A model generated the notes under the pieces. It saw only the letters and a program-made list of their open reading frames with translations. It ran no database searches and had not been told where the DNA came from. Both the position numbers and the translations under genes were made by a program. This document shows positions 25,152-35,700 of a stretch of DNA of 64,000 nucleotides, piece after piece. The stretch is from an uncultured Paracoccaceae bacterium (GTDB lineage: Bacteria; Pseudomonadota; Alphaproteobacteria; Rhodobacterales; Rhodobacteraceae), in contig OY288153.1 of the NCBI GenBank assembly GCA_958439195.1, forward strand, positions 1-64,000, written 5' to 3'. Within the stretch, counting starts at the first letter, position 1; each line of letters starts with the position of its first letter.

Positions 25152-26219
25152 ATGCAACTTTCCAGAAGGGCGCTTCTCGCGCTCGCCACTTCTGCGTCGC
25201 TGATCGGCGCACCCAGCTTTGCGCAAGACAAGGGCACCGTGGGCATCGCCATGCCGACGCAATCATCCGCACGCTGGATTTCGGACGGCAACTCGATGGT
25301 GGAACAGTTCACCGCAGCGGGTTACGCCACCGATCTGCAATATGCCGAAGACGACATCCCGACCCAGCTTGCGCAGGTCGAAAACATGATCACCAAGGGC
25401 GTCAACGTCCTGGTCATCGCGGCCATCGACGGGACCACCTTGTCGAACGCGCTGGAAAACGCCGCCGCATCGGGCATCAAGGTCATCGCCTATGACCGCC
25501 TGATCCGCGACAGCGGGGCCGTCGACTATTACGCCACCTTCGACAACTTCAAGGTGGGCGTCCAGCAGGCGGAATCGCTGGTCAAGGGTCTGAAGGAACG
25601 CTTCCCCGACGCCAAGCCGTGGAATGTCGAACTGTTCGGCGGCTCGCCCGACGACAACAACGCCTTCTTCTTCTACAACGGCGCCATGTCCGTCTTGCAA
25701 CCGCTGATCGACGCGGGCGACATCGCCATTCCGTCGGGCCAGATGGGCATGGATGTGGTGGGCACCCTGCGTTGGGATGGTGCCGTGGCCCAGTCGCGGA
25801 TGGATAACCTTTTGTCCGCCAACTATGGCGACAAGCAGCTTCACGGCGCGCTGTCCCCCTATGATGGGCTGTCGATCGGCATCCTGTCCTCGGTCAAGGG
25901 CGTGGGTTACGGGTCGGGCGACCTGCCAATGCCCATCGTCACCGGCCAGGACGCCGAGGTGCCTTCGGTCAAATCCATGATCGCGGGTGAACAGTATTCG
26001 ACCATCTTCAAGGACACCCGCGCCCTCGCCGGTGTGACCGTCAAGATGGTGGATGCGATCATTTCGGGCGGCGAGCCGGAAATCAACGACACCTCTACCT
26101 ATGACAACGGCGTGAAGGTCGTTCCCTCCTACCTCTTGGAACCGCTGCCGGTCGATGCCACGAACTACGAAGAAATCCTCGTGGCTTCGGGCTATTACAC
26201 CGCCGATCAGTTGAAGTAA
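25152..26219 (+). CDS. chvE: multiple-monosaccharide ABC transporter, periplasmic binding protein ChvE
   Basis: A 355-residue ChvE-type sugar-binding protein. Residues 1-24 are a signal peptide ending PSFAQ. The mature part starts KGTVGIAMPTQSSARWISDG, typical of ChvE/XylF-like type I binding proteins, with VLVIAAIDGTTL and IAYDRLIRD following. ChvE proteins bind arabinose, galactose, glucose, xylose and similar sugars. The next three genes are the matching ATPase, permease and GguC, and then L-arabinonate dehydratase and galactose dehydrogenase, which favours L-arabinose and D-galactose. A strong intrinsic terminator after the gene would give excess binding protein over transporter. Confidence 0.93.
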   Translation: MQLSRRALLALATSASLIGAPSFAQDKGTVGIAMPTQSSARWISDGNSMVEQFTAAGYATDLQYAEDDIPTQLAQVENMITKGVNVLVIAAIDGTTLSNALENAAASGIKVIAYDRLIRDSGAVDYYATFDNFKVGVQQAESLVKGLKERFPDAKPWNVELFGGSPDDNNAFFFYNGAMSVLQPLIDAGDIAIPSGQMGMDVVGTLRWDGAVAQSRMDNLLSANYGDKQLHGALSPYDGLSIGILSSVKGVGYGSGDLPMPIVTGQDAEVPSVKSMIAGEQYSTIFKDTRALAGVTVKMVDAIISGGEPEINDTSTYDNGVKVVPSYLLEPLPVDATNYEEILVASGYYTADQLK

Positions 26220-26230
26220 GTCACACGATC

Positions 26231-26267
26231 AAGGCCCGCCCGCCGCTTGCGGCCGGGCGGGCCTTTT
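26231..26267 (+). terminator. intrinsic terminator between chvE and gguA
   Basis: GGCCCGCCCG (26233-26242) pairs perfectly with CGGGCGGGCC (26254-26263), and the loop itself can pair CCGC with GCGG. Flanking AA and TTTT follow. It lies 12 bp after the chvE stop, so it probably lets only part of the transcripts continue into gguA, as in many binding-protein operons. Confidence 0.85.
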
Positions 26268-26284
26268 CCAACCGGGGGAACAGC

Positions 26285-27832
26285 ATGGGCACGCTTCTGG
26301 AGATGCGGGGGATCAGCAAGGTCTTTCCCGGGGTTCGCGCGCTGGACCATGTGAACCTGACTGTCGAACAGGGCGAAATTCACGCCATCTGCGGCGAAAA
26401 CGGTGCGGGCAAATCCACCTTGATGAAGGTGCTGTCGGGCGTCTATCCGCACGGAACCTATGAAGGCGACATTTTCTACGACGGCAGCCTGCTGACCAAT
26501 CGCGGCATCCGCGACAGCGAAGCCAAGGGCATCATCATCATCCATCAGGAACTGGCGCTTGTGCCGCTTCTGTCCATTGCGGAAAACCTGTTTCTGGGAA
26601 ATGAGGTCGCAACGAACGGCATCATCAACTGGCCCAGCGCCTTCCAGAAAACCGAAGATCTGTTGAAAAAGGTGGGCCTGTCCGAACCGCCCACCACGCA
26701 GGTGGGCAAGCTGGGCGTCGGCAAGCAGCAGTTGATCGAAATCGCCAAGGCGCTGGCGAAAGACGTGCGCCTGCTGATCCTTGATGAACCCACCGCCGCG
26801 CTTCAGGAAAACGACAGCCAGAAACTTCTGGACCTGATGCTGGAGTTGAAGGCGCAGGGTGTCACCCAGATCATCATCAGCCACAAGCTGAACGAAATCG
26901 GCCGCGTCGCCGACCGCATCACCATCATCCGCGACGGCACCACCGTCTCGACGCTCGACAAGGCCGACATCTCCGAGGAACGCATCATCCGCGATATGGT
27001 CGGCCGCGACATGGCCCACCGCTACCCCGACCGCACCTCAAACCCCGGAGACGTGCTGATGGAGGTGGACGGCTGGAATGTCTGGCACCCCGAACAGCAG
27101 GGCCGCCAGATGATCCGCGACGCCGCCTTCAAGGTGCGCAAGGGCGAAATTGTCGGCATCGCGGGCCTGATGGGCGCGGGCCGCACCGAACTTGCCATGT
27201 CGATCTTTGGGCGTGCCTACGGGCGCAACATTTCCGGCACCGTCAAGATGGGCGGCAAGGTGGTTGATACCTCCAGCGTGACCCGCGCCATCGCCGCAGG
27301 TCTGGCCTATGTGACCGAGGATCGCAAACATCTGGGCCTTGTGCTGGATGAACCCATCGTCCGCAACATCACGCTGGCCAATCTGGCGGGCGTTGCCACG
27401 CGCGGTGTGCTGTCCCGCGGGCGCGAACAGCAGGTGGCCGAAGAATACCGCCGTGCCATGTCGATCCGCACGCCATCGGTGTTCCAAAAGGTCGTCAACC
27501 TGTCGGGCGGCAATCAGCAAAAGGTCGTCCTGTCGAAATGGCTGTTCGCCGATCCACAGGTGCTGATCCTTGATGAACCCACACGCGGCATCGACGTGGG
27601 TGCAAAGTTTGAAATTTACACGATCATGAACGAACTCGCCGCCCAAGGGCGCGGCGTGGTGATGATCAGCAGCGAAATGCCCGAACTTCTGGGCATGTGC
27701 GACCGCATCTATGTGATGAACGAAGGGCGCATCGTCGGGGAACTTTCCCGCGACGAGGCAAGCCAGGAACGGATCATGTCCCTGATCATACGGGGTGATG
27801 GCAACACAGGCGGCAAGGCAAGGGTGGCGTGA
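26285..27832 (+). CDS. gguA: multiple-monosaccharide ABC transporter ATP-binding protein GguA
   Basis: A 515-residue double ATPase of the sugar ABC class. First half: Walker A GENGAGKS (37-44, Lys43) and Walker B LLILDEPTAAL; its signature is the unusual LGVGKQQ, as in GguA/MmsA types. Second half: degenerate Walker A GLMGAGRTE, signature LSGGNQQK and Walker B VLILDEPTRGIDVG. So one canonical and one degenerate site, the rule for this class. It energises sugar uptake with ChvE and GguB. Its stop overlaps the gguB start (TGATG). Confidence 0.94.
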   Translation: MGTLLEMRGISKVFPGVRALDHVNLTVEQGEIHAICGENGAGKSTLMKVLSGVYPHGTYEGDIFYDGSLLTNRGIRDSEAKGIIIIHQELALVPLLSIAENLFLGNEVATNGIINWPSAFQKTEDLLKKVGLSEPPTTQVGKLGVGKQQLIEIAKALAKDVRLLILDEPTAALQENDSQKLLDLMLELKAQGVTQIIISHKLNEIGRVADRITIIRDGTTVSTLDKADISEERIIRDMVGRDMAHRYPDRTSNPGDVLMEVDGWNVWHPEQQGRQMIRDAAFKVRKGEIVGIAGLMGAGRTELAMSIFGRAYGRNISGTVKMGGKVVDTSSVTRAIAAGLAYVTEDRKHLGLVLDEPIVRNITLANLAGVATRGVLSRGREQQVAEEYRRAMSIRTPSVFQKVVNLSGGNQQKVVLSKWLFADPQVLILDEPTRGIDVGAKFEIYTIMNELAAQGRGVVMISSEMPELLGMCDRIYVMNEGRIVGELSRDEASQERIMSLIIRGDGNTGGKARVA

Positions 27833-29028
27833 TGGCAGATCAGACAGCGGCAAGCGGGGCCAAGGGCATCGGCGCACATCTGGGCGGGCACCTGCGGGAA
27901 AACGGCATGATCCTGGCGCTGGTCGCCATCGTGCTGTTCTTCACCGTGATGGTGCGCGTGACGCAGGGCGTGGATTTCCTGTCCGCGCAGAACATCACCA
28001 ACCTGTTCTTGCAGAACTCCTACGTCATCATCATGGCGCTGGGGATGCTTCTGGTGATCGTTGCAGGCCATATCGACCTGTCGGTCGGTTCCGTCGTGGG
28101 GTTCACCGGGGCCGTGGCCGCCGTGCTGACCGTCAACATGGGATGGCCCGTCATCGCCGTGGTGCCGACCTGCCTGCTGGTGGGCCTGTGCATCGGGGCG
28201 GCGCAGGGCTATTGGGTCGCCTATTGGCGCATCCCATCCTTCATCGTCACGCTGGCGGGGATGCTGGTGTTCCGCGGCCTGACGCTGTGGCTGCTGGCGG
28301 GGCAGAATGTCGGCCCCTTCCCCCGGTCGTTCCAATCATTGTCGACCGGGTTCATCCCCGATGCCTTTGGCGTCGACAAACCCAACATGACCGCGCTGGC
28401 CCTTGTGGCGCTGGCCGCCGTGGCGATCCTGTGGATGGGCCTGCGCGCCCGCGCGCGGGATCAGCAATTCGGGATCACGCCCGAACCGATGGTGGTCTTT
28501 ACCATTCGCAACTTTGTCATCACCGCCGCCTTGCTGTTCGTCGGCTATAAGCTCGCCTCGTTCCGGGGTTTGCCCAATGTGGTGGTGGTGCTTTCGGTGC
28601 TGACCGTTCTTTACGCCTTCTTCACCGAATCCACGACCACGGGCCGCCGCATCTATGCCTTGGGTGGCAACGAAAAGGCCGCCCGCCTGTCGGGCATCAA
28701 CACCGACCGTCTGGTGTTCCTGACCTTCTGCAACATGGGCGTGCTGGCCGCCCTTGCAGGCATGATCGTCGCCGCGCGCCTGAACTCCTCCACCCCCAAG
28801 GCAGGCGGCGGGTTTGAACTCGATGTCATCGCCGCCGTCTTTATCGGTGGGGCGTCGATGACCGGCGGATCGGGCAAGATCATCGGCGTCGTCGTCGGCG
28901 CCCTGATCATGGGCGTGATGAATAACGGCATGTCCATCATGGGCATCGGGATCGATTACCAGCAGGTCATCAAGGGCCTTGTCCTCCTCGCCGCCGTCAT
29001 CTTCGACGTCTACAACAAGAACAAGTGA
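27832..29028 (+). CDS. gguB: multiple-monosaccharide ABC transporter permease GguB
   Basis: A 398-residue membrane permease of the BPD-transp-2 family with about ten hydrophobic segments. The family motif GHIDLSVGSVVGF is near residue 80, and the coupling region ALGGNEKAARLSGI precedes the last helices, which end FIGGASMTGGSGKI. It forms the channel of the ChvE-GguAB transporter. The ATG at 27832 shares bases with the gguA stop; an in-frame GTG one codon before is possible. Confidence 0.93.
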   Translation: MADQTAASGAKGIGAHLGGHLRENGMILALVAIVLFFTVMVRVTQGVDFLSAQNITNLFLQNSYVIIMALGMLLVIVAGHIDLSVGSVVGFTGAVAAVLTVNMGWPVIAVVPTCLLVGLCIGAAQGYWVAYWRIPSFIVTLAGMLVFRGLTLWLLAGQNVGPFPRSFQSLSTGFIPDAFGVDKPNMTALALVALAAVAILWMGLRARARDQQFGITPEPMVVFTIRNFVITAALLFVGYKLASFRGLPNVVVVLSVLTVLYAFFTESTTTGRRIYALGGNEKAARLSGINTDRLVFLTFCNMGVLAALAGMIVAARLNSSTPKAGGGFELDVIAAVFIGGASMTGGSGKIIGVVVGALIMGVMNNGMSIMGIGIDYQQVIKGLVLLAAVIFDVYNKNK

Positions 29029-29036
29029 GGCCCCCG

Positions 29037-30029
29037 ATGCTCATCTCCCAGATCACCCACCCCGATGGCAGCCTTGCCGTCGTGGTCCGCTCGGGGTCCG
29101 AAGCTGCCATCCTGCGCGGCACCGCCAGCACCTATGCCCTGGCGATGGAGGCGGCATCCACCAAACGCCCCGTCGCCGCGATCATCGCCGAACGCGGCTT
29201 GGGCGCGGCGGTGGATCTGCCCTCACTTCTGACGGAGGGGCGCGTCACCCTGCCCATCACCCACCCCGACCCCACCCATATGCACCTCACCGGCACCGGC
29301 CTGACCCATCTGGGCAGCGCCTCGGCCCGTGACGCGATGCATGCGAAACTCGAAGGCGCGGAAAACCTGACCGACAGCATGAAAATGTTCCGCATGGGTC
29401 TGGAAGGCGGCCGTCCGCCCGCAGGCACCCCCGGCGTGCAGCCGGAATGGTTCTACAAAGGCAACGGCACCACTGCCATCGCCCCCGGCCACCCCCTGAC
29501 CATGCCGCCCTTCGCCGAAGACGGCGGCGAAGAACCCGAACTTGCCGGCATCTACGTCATCGCCCCCGATGGCACCCCCTGCCGCCTTGGCTGGGCACTC
29601 GCCAATGAATTTTCCGACCACATCACCGAACGGGTCAATTACCTCTGGCTGGCGCATTCCAAACTGCGCGACGCTTCTTTCGGCCCCGAAATTCTTGTGG
29701 GCGACCTGCCCGCCGATGTGCAGGGAATGTCCCGCATTCGCAGGGGTGGCACCGTGATCTGGGAAAAACCCTTCCTGTCGGGCGAGGCGAACATGTCCCA
29801 CACGATGGCCAACCTTGAACATCACCATTTCAAATATGACATCTTCCGCCATCCCGGCGATGTGCATGTCCATATGTTCGGCACCGCTACCCTGTCCTTC
29901 GCCGATGGCATCACCACCCAGCCCGGCGATGTGTTTGAAATCGAAGCCGCGCCCTTCGGCCTGCCCCTGAAAAACCCGCTCGCCAAGGCTGCGCCGCACA
30001 ACGCCGCCACCGCAGTGACCGCCCTGTGA
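29037..30029 (+). CDS. gguC: GguC / AraD1-type fumarylacetoacetate-hydrolase-fold enzyme
   Basis: A 330-residue GguC-family protein, related to fumarylacetoacetate hydrolase. Signature stretches are RMGLEGGRPPAGTPGVQPEWFYKG, LGWALANEFSDHITE and SKLRDASFGPEI, which hold likely metal-binding acids (Glu, Asp) of the fold. The group is proposed to act on 2-keto-3-deoxy-L-arabonate (AraD1 function); in this operon, just before L-arabinonate dehydratase, that role is fitting but unproven. Start at 29037 with TGAGG upstream; an in-frame GTG at 29025 overlaps the gguB stop. Confidence 0.86.
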   Translation: MLISQITHPDGSLAVVVRSGSEAAILRGTASTYALAMEAASTKRPVAAIIAERGLGAAVDLPSLLTEGRVTLPITHPDPTHMHLTGTGLTHLGSASARDAMHAKLEGAENLTDSMKMFRMGLEGGRPPAGTPGVQPEWFYKGNGTTAIAPGHPLTMPPFAEDGGEEPELAGIYVIAPDGTPCRLGWALANEFSDHITERVNYLWLAHSKLRDASFGPEILVGDLPADVQGMSRIRRGGTVIWEKPFLSGEANMSHTMANLEHHHFKYDIFRHPGDVHVHMFGTATLSFADGITTQPGDVFEIEAAPFGLPLKNPLAKAAPHNAATAVTAL

Positions 30030-30036
30030 GGAAGAC

Positions 30037-31779
30037 ATGACCTTCAAACCCGCCCAATGGCCCCGCAAACTGCGTTCGCAGGAATGGTTCGGCGGCTCCA
30101 GCCGCGACAACATCTATCACCGCGGCTGGATGAAAAATCAGGGCTTCCCGCATGACCTGTTCGATGGCCGCCCGGTCATCGGCATCCTGAACACCTGGTC
30201 CGAGCTGAACCCCTGCAACGCGCATCTCAACGATCTTGCCGAAAAGGTGAAGAACGGCATCTACGAGGCGGGCGGCTTCCCGGTCGAAGTTCCCGTTTTC
30301 TCCGTCTCGGAATCCGCCTTCCGCCCCACCGCCATGATGTTCCGCAACCTCGCCGCCATGTCGGTCGAGGAACAGATGCGCGGCCAGCCGATGGATGGCT
30401 GCGTGCTCTTGGTGGGCTGCGACAAGACCACCCCGTCCCTGCTGATGGCCGCCGCCTCCACCGACCTGCCCTCCATCGTGGTGACAGGCGGCCCGATGCT
30501 AAACGGCTATTTCCGCGGCGAACGGGTCGGCTCTGGCACCCACCTGTGGAAATTCTCCGAGGCCGTGAAAGCAGGCGAAATGTCACCCTCGGAGTTTGCC
30601 GAGGCCGAGGCGTCGATGTCCCGCTCTGCCGGTTCCTGCAACACGATGGGCACTGCTTCCACCATGGCCTCCATGGCCGAGGCGCTGGGCATGGCCCTCT
30701 CTGGCAACGCTGCCATCCCGGCGGTGGACTCCCGCCGCCGCGTCATGGCGCAACTGTCGGGCCGCCGCATCGTGCAGATGGTGAAGGATGATCTGAAACC
30801 GTCCGACATCCTGAAACGCGAGGCGTTTGAAAACGCCATCCGCACCAACGCCGCCATCGGCGGATCGACCAATGCCGTGATCCACCTTCTGGCCATCGCT
30901 GGCCGCGTCGGCATCGACCTGACGCTGGATGACTGGGACAAGCTGGGCCGCGACATCCCCACCATCGTCAACCTGATGCCATCCGGCAAATACCTGATGG
31001 AGGAATTCTTTTACGCCGGTGGCCTGCCCGTCGTCCTGAAACGGCTGGGCGAATCCGGCATGCTGAACAAGGACGCGCTGACCGTTTCGGGCGCGTTGAT
31101 GTGGGATGAGGTGAAGGATGTCGTCAACCACAACCCCGACGTGATCCTTCCCGTCGAAAAGGCGCTGACGCAATCGGGCGGCGTCGTGGTGGTCAAAGGC
31201 AACCTTGCCCCCAATGGCGCGGTGCTGAAACCCTCTGCCGCCACCCCCGCGCTGATGACCCACCGTGGCCGCGCCGTGGTGTTTGAAGACATCGATGACT
31301 ACAAGGCCAAGATCAACGATCCCGACCTCGACATTGACGAAACCTGCATCATGGTGATGAAGAACTGCGGCCCCAAAGGCTATCCCGGCATGGCCGAGGT
31401 GGGCAATATGGGCCTGCCGCCCAAGGTGCTGAAAAAGGGCATCACCGACATGGTCCGCATCTCTGATGCCCGCATGTCCGGCACCGCCTATGGCACCGTG
31501 GTCCTGCACACCTCGCCCGAAGCGGCGGCTGGCGGCCCGCTGGCCGTGGTCCAGAATGGCGATATGATCGAATTGGACGTGCCAAACCGCCGCCTGCATC
31601 TGGAAGTGTCCGATGCCGAGCTTGCAGCCCGCCTTGCGGCATGGAAACCCCGCGTCACGCCGCCCGATAGCGGCTATGCCATGCTGCACCACCAGCATGT
31701 GATGGGCGCGGATAAAGGGGCCGATCTCGATTTCCTGCGCGGCAATCGCGGCGCGCCGGTGGGCAAGGATTCGCACTGA
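30037..31779 (+). CDS. L-arabinonate dehydratase (IlvD/Edd family)
   Basis: A 580-residue IlvD/Edd dehydratase. The cluster cysteines are Cys60 (NPCNAHL), Cys128 (GCDKTTPS) and Cys201 (GSCNTMGTAS), consistent with a 2Fe-2S cluster, and the catalytic Ser481 is in ARMSGTAYG. The N-terminus WPRKLRSQEW, HRGWMKNQG and the C-terminal GADLDFLRG closely match the characterised Rhizobium L-arabinonate dehydratase from memory. These enzymes turn L-arabinonate (also D-fuconate, D-galactonate) into the 2-keto-3-deoxy acid. It overlaps the next start by 1 base (TGATG). Confidence 0.92.
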   Translation: MTFKPAQWPRKLRSQEWFGGSSRDNIYHRGWMKNQGFPHDLFDGRPVIGILNTWSELNPCNAHLNDLAEKVKNGIYEAGGFPVEVPVFSVSESAFRPTAMMFRNLAAMSVEEQMRGQPMDGCVLLVGCDKTTPSLLMAAASTDLPSIVVTGGPMLNGYFRGERVGSGTHLWKFSEAVKAGEMSPSEFAEAEASMSRSAGSCNTMGTASTMASMAEALGMALSGNAAIPAVDSRRRVMAQLSGRRIVQMVKDDLKPSDILKREAFENAIRTNAAIGGSTNAVIHLLAIAGRVGIDLTLDDWDKLGRDIPTIVNLMPSGKYLMEEFFYAGGLPVVLKRLGESGMLNKDALTVSGALMWDEVKDVVNHNPDVILPVEKALTQSGGVVVVKGNLAPNGAVLKPSAATPALMTHRGRAVVFEDIDDYKAKINDPDLDIDETCIMVMKNCGPKGYPGMAEVGNMGLPPKVLKKGITDMVRISDARMSGTAYGTVVLHTSPEAAAGGPLAVVQNGDMIELDVPNRRLHLEVSDAELAARLAAWKPRVTPPDSGYAMLHHQHVMGADKGADLDFLRGNRGAPVGKDSH

Positions 31780-32690
31780 TGAAACTGGCCCTCGTCGGCA
31801 TCGGCAAGATCGCCGTTGATCAGCACGTCCCCGCGCTGGCCGCTTCACCCGATTGGGAATTGTCCGCCACGGTCAGCCGCTCTGGCACCGTGGACGGCAT
31901 CCCCGCCTTCACCGATTTCGCCACCATGCTGGCCGAACGGCCCGACATCACCACCATCTCGCTCTGCCTGCCGCCCCAACCCCGCTTCGCCTATGCCGAA
32001 GCCGCGCTAAAGGCAGGCCGCCATGTCATGCTGGAAAAGCCCCCCGGCCAAACCCTGGCCGAGGTGCATGCCCTCGAACGCTTCGCCGCCGCACAGGGCG
32101 TCACCCTCTACGCCACCTGGCATTCCCGCATGGCCGAGGCGGTCGCCCCCGCGAAAGACTGGCTCAAGGACAAGATCATCACCCGCGCCCACATCACCTG
32201 GCGCGAAGATGTGCGCAAATGGCACCCCGGTCAGGATTGGGTTTTTGAACCGGGTGGCATGGGTGTGTTTGACCCCGGCATCAACGCCCTGTCGATCCTG
32301 ACGGAAATCCTGCCCGCCCCCGTGCATATCACCGCCGCCGATCTGGAATTCCCCGCCAACCGCGACACGCCCATCGCCGCGCGTCTTATCTTTTCCGGCA
32401 ATATCACCGCCGATTTCGACTGGCGTCAGGAAGGCCCGCAAACCTGGGATATCGAAATCGACACGAACCACGGCCCCTGCGCCCTGCGCTTTGGCGGCAA
32501 CCGGTTCGAGGTGGCAGGCGCCGAGGTGGCAGGCGAACACACCATCATGGGCGAATACCCCAAACTCTATGCCCGCATGGCCGAACTCGTTCGCGCCGGG
32601 CAATCCGAGGTGGACCTCGCCCCGATGGTCCATGTCGCCGACGCCCTGACACTGGGCAAACGCCACGTCACCGACGCTTTCGACTTCTGA
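31779..32690 (+). CDS. gal: D-galactose 1-dehydrogenase / L-arabinose dehydrogenase (Gfo/Idh/MocA family)
   Basis: A 303-residue Gfo/Idh/MocA oxidoreductase. The nucleotide-binding motif is VGIGKIAVDQHVPAL at the N-terminus, and the catalytic Lys87 is in LEKPP. WREDVRKWHPGQDW and GGMGVFDPGINALSI closely match Pseudomonas galactose dehydrogenase. It would oxidise D-galactose (and probably L-arabinose) to the lactone, giving the acid for the dehydratase encoded just upstream. It is the last gene of the ggu operon. No lactonase gene is in the operon. Confidence 0.9.
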   Translation: MKLALVGIGKIAVDQHVPALAASPDWELSATVSRSGTVDGIPAFTDFATMLAERPDITTISLCLPPQPRFAYAEAALKAGRHVMLEKPPGQTLAEVHALERFAAAQGVTLYATWHSRMAEAVAPAKDWLKDKIITRAHITWREDVRKWHPGQDWVFEPGGMGVFDPGINALSILTEILPAPVHITAADLEFPANRDTPIAARLIFSGNITADFDWRQEGPQTWDIEIDTNHGPCALRFGGNRFEVAGAEVAGEHTIMGEYPKLYARMAELVRAGQSEVDLAPMVHVADALTLGKRHVTDAFDF

Positions 32691-32710
32691 CGTCCTCCCC
32701 GTCAGATTTG

Positions 32711-32739
32711 GCGGGGGGAGGGCACCGCCCTCCCCCCGC
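32711..32739. terminator. perfect hairpin between convergent gene ends
   Basis: GCGGGGGGAGGGC (32711-32723) pairs with 32727-32739 without mismatch, loop ACC. It lies between the galactose dehydrogenase and RND genes, both ending here. No T-run follows on either strand, so it is not a textbook intrinsic terminator, but it may protect 3' ends or halt opposing transcription. Confidence 0.6.
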
Positions 32740-32746
32740 ACCCCCC

Positions 32747-35700
32747 TCACATCCGCATCACGCGGTAAATCGCGGGAATGACCAGCACCGTCAGCAGCGT
32801 CGATGTCAGCAATCCGAACAGCAGCGAAATCGCCAACCCCTGAAAGATCGGGTCGGCCAGAATGACCACCGCCCCGATCATCGCCGCCACCGCCGTCAAG
32901 AGGATCGGCTTGAACCGGATCGCCCCCGCCGCGATCAGCACATCCACCGTCACCGGTCCCGTCGTCGAATGCCGGATGAAATCCACCAGCAGGATGGAAT
33001 TGCGCACGATGATCCCCGCCAGCGCGATGAAGCCAATCATCGACGTGGCCGAAAATGGCGCTGAAAACAGCCAATGCCCCAGCATGATCCCCAGAAAGGT
33101 CAACGGAATTGGCGTCAGGATCACCAAGGGCAGCTTGAACGACCCGAACTGCGCCACCACCAGAATATAGATCCCCAGCAATGCCACGCCAAAGGCCGCC
33201 CCCATATCGCGAAAGGTGACAAAGGTCACCTCCCATTCGCCATCCCACAAAAGCGTGACCTTGCTCTCATCCTCGGGCTGGCCATGCAGGCTGATCTCGG
33301 GCTTTGTCCCCTCGGCCCAATCCTGCGCCTCGATGGCCTCCGCCACCGCGAGCATCCCGTAAAGCGGGGCCTCGAAATCCCCGGCCAGTTCCGCCGTCAC
33401 CATCTCGGCCTCGCGCCCGTTATGGCGGAACACGGGGTAGGACGACGCCTCCTCTGTCACCCGGATCACATCGCCCAATTCCAGCACACCCCGCGCGCCG
33501 GGCAGGACATTGGCCGGGATCGGCGTCGTCAGGAACCGTTCATCCAACACCCGGTCGCCCTTGGCGCGCCCCACGATCAACGGAATGGGATAGCGCCCCT
33601 CGCCGCGATGCGAATAACCCACGGTCTGGCCGCCATTCAGAGCCGCAATGGTGTCGAAAACGTCCTGTTCCTGCACGCCAAAGAATTCCAGATCATCGGT
33701 CGAAATGGTGGCCCGCAACCGTGGCGCCTGCACCCCGAAACTGTCATCCACATCCACCACAAACGGCACCGCCTCGAACGCGGCCCGGATCTGCGCCGCC
33801 GCCGCCCGCCGCGTCTCGGCATCCGGCCCGTAAACCTCGGCCAGCAGAGTGGCGATGACCGGCGGTCCCGGCGGCGGCTCCACGGTTTTCAGCACCGTCC
33901 CCGCAGGCACCGCCAGCGCCGCCAGCCGTTCACGGATGTCCAGCGCGATGGCATGGCTGGCCCGGTTCCGCTCTGCCTTGGGCAGCAGGTTGATCGCCAC
34001 CTCGCCCAATTGCGGTTCGGCCCGCAGATAGGTATGCCGCACCAACCCGTTGAAATTGAACGGCGCGGGCGTCCCGGCATGGGTCTGGACCGAGGTCACC
34101 TCCTCCATCTGCATGACAATCGCCGCCACATCCTGCGCCACCCGATCCGTCGCCTCGACCGACGCGCCTTCGGGCAGGTCGATCATTACCGACAGTTCGG
34201 ATTTGTTGTCGAACGGCAGCAGCTTTACCGTCACATCCCGCGTATACAGCGCCGCCAGCGAGCCAAAAGACAGCGCCGCCGTCGTCAGCAGGAACGCCAG
34301 ACTCCGCCCTTTTGACGCCAGCAATGGCCGCGCCACCGCCGCATAGCCCCGCTCCAGCCAGCCGCCCGAATGGCCGGCATGCCCTTCGCCGCCATGCGCC
34401 GACACATCCATCCGGCCCGCGATCTTCATCATCAGCCAGGGCGTGATGATCACCGCCACAAAGAACGAAAAGATCATGGCGGCCGAGGCATTGGCCGGGA
34501 TGGGTGACATATACGGCCCCATCAACCCGCTGACGAACAACATCGGCAACAGCGCCGCCACCACCGTCAGCGTGGCAACGATGGTCGGATTGCCCACCTC
34601 GGCCACCGCATCAATCGCCGCCTGCATCCGGGGGCGTGCGTCCTTCATCCCCCAATGCCGGGCGATATTCTCGATCACCACAATCGCATCATCCACCAGA
34701 ATCCCGATGGAAAAGATCAGCGCGAACAGGCTGACCCGGTTCAGCGTATATCCCATGATCCAGGCCGCAAACAGCGTCAGCAGGATCGTCACTGGAATGA
34801 CGATGGCCACCACCACCGCCTCGCGCCAGCCAATCGCCAACCAGACCAGCGCGATGATCGACACCGTCGCCAGCCCCAGATGGAACAGCAATTCATTGGC
34901 CTTTTCATTCGCCGTCTCGCCATAGTCGCGCGTTACGGTCAGGGTCATGCCTTCGGGGATGATCCGCCCTTCCAGCGTATGCACGCGGTGCAGCACCTCT
35001 TCGGCCACCACCACCGCATTGGCCCCCGCCCGCTTGGCCACGGCCAGCGTCACGGCAGGCGACCGCTGCACCACCCCATCGGCATCCTTCACCAGATGGC
35101 TCACGATATGGTCCGACGTGTCGGGAACGAAACTCACCTCTGCCACATCCGCCACATAAACAGGCCGCCCATCCCGCGCCGTGATCAGCAGGTTCGCCAC
35201 CTCGGCCGGCGCGGTCATCGTCTCACCGGCCACAAGGTCCACCATCCCGCCCTGATCGCGCAGCTTGCCGGTGTTCAGCGTCCGGTTGGCCTGCGCCACC
35301 TTGCCCGCCAATTGCTGCAAGGTCACACCATACAGCGCCAGCCGCTCCGGGTCGGGTGCGATGCGAATGGCCTCGCGCGCCTCGCCGACGATATAGGTCA
35401 GGCCGACATCCTCGGTCTTGGCCACCTCGGATTGCAGGGCGCGCACCACACGGGTCAGATCATTCGCCGTGACATCTTCGCCCGACAGGGTCAGCGTCAG
35501 GATCGCCACATCGTCGATCCCCCGCCCCACCACCAGCGGTTCGGGGATGCCCACGGGAATCCGGTCCATATTGGCGCGCAGCTTGTCGTGCACCCGCAGG
35601 ATCGCATCCTCGGCCCGCGTCCCCACCTCGAACCGCGCCGTCACCAGAACGGCATCATCCCGCGTCTGGGAATAGACATGCTCCACATCGTTGATCCCCT

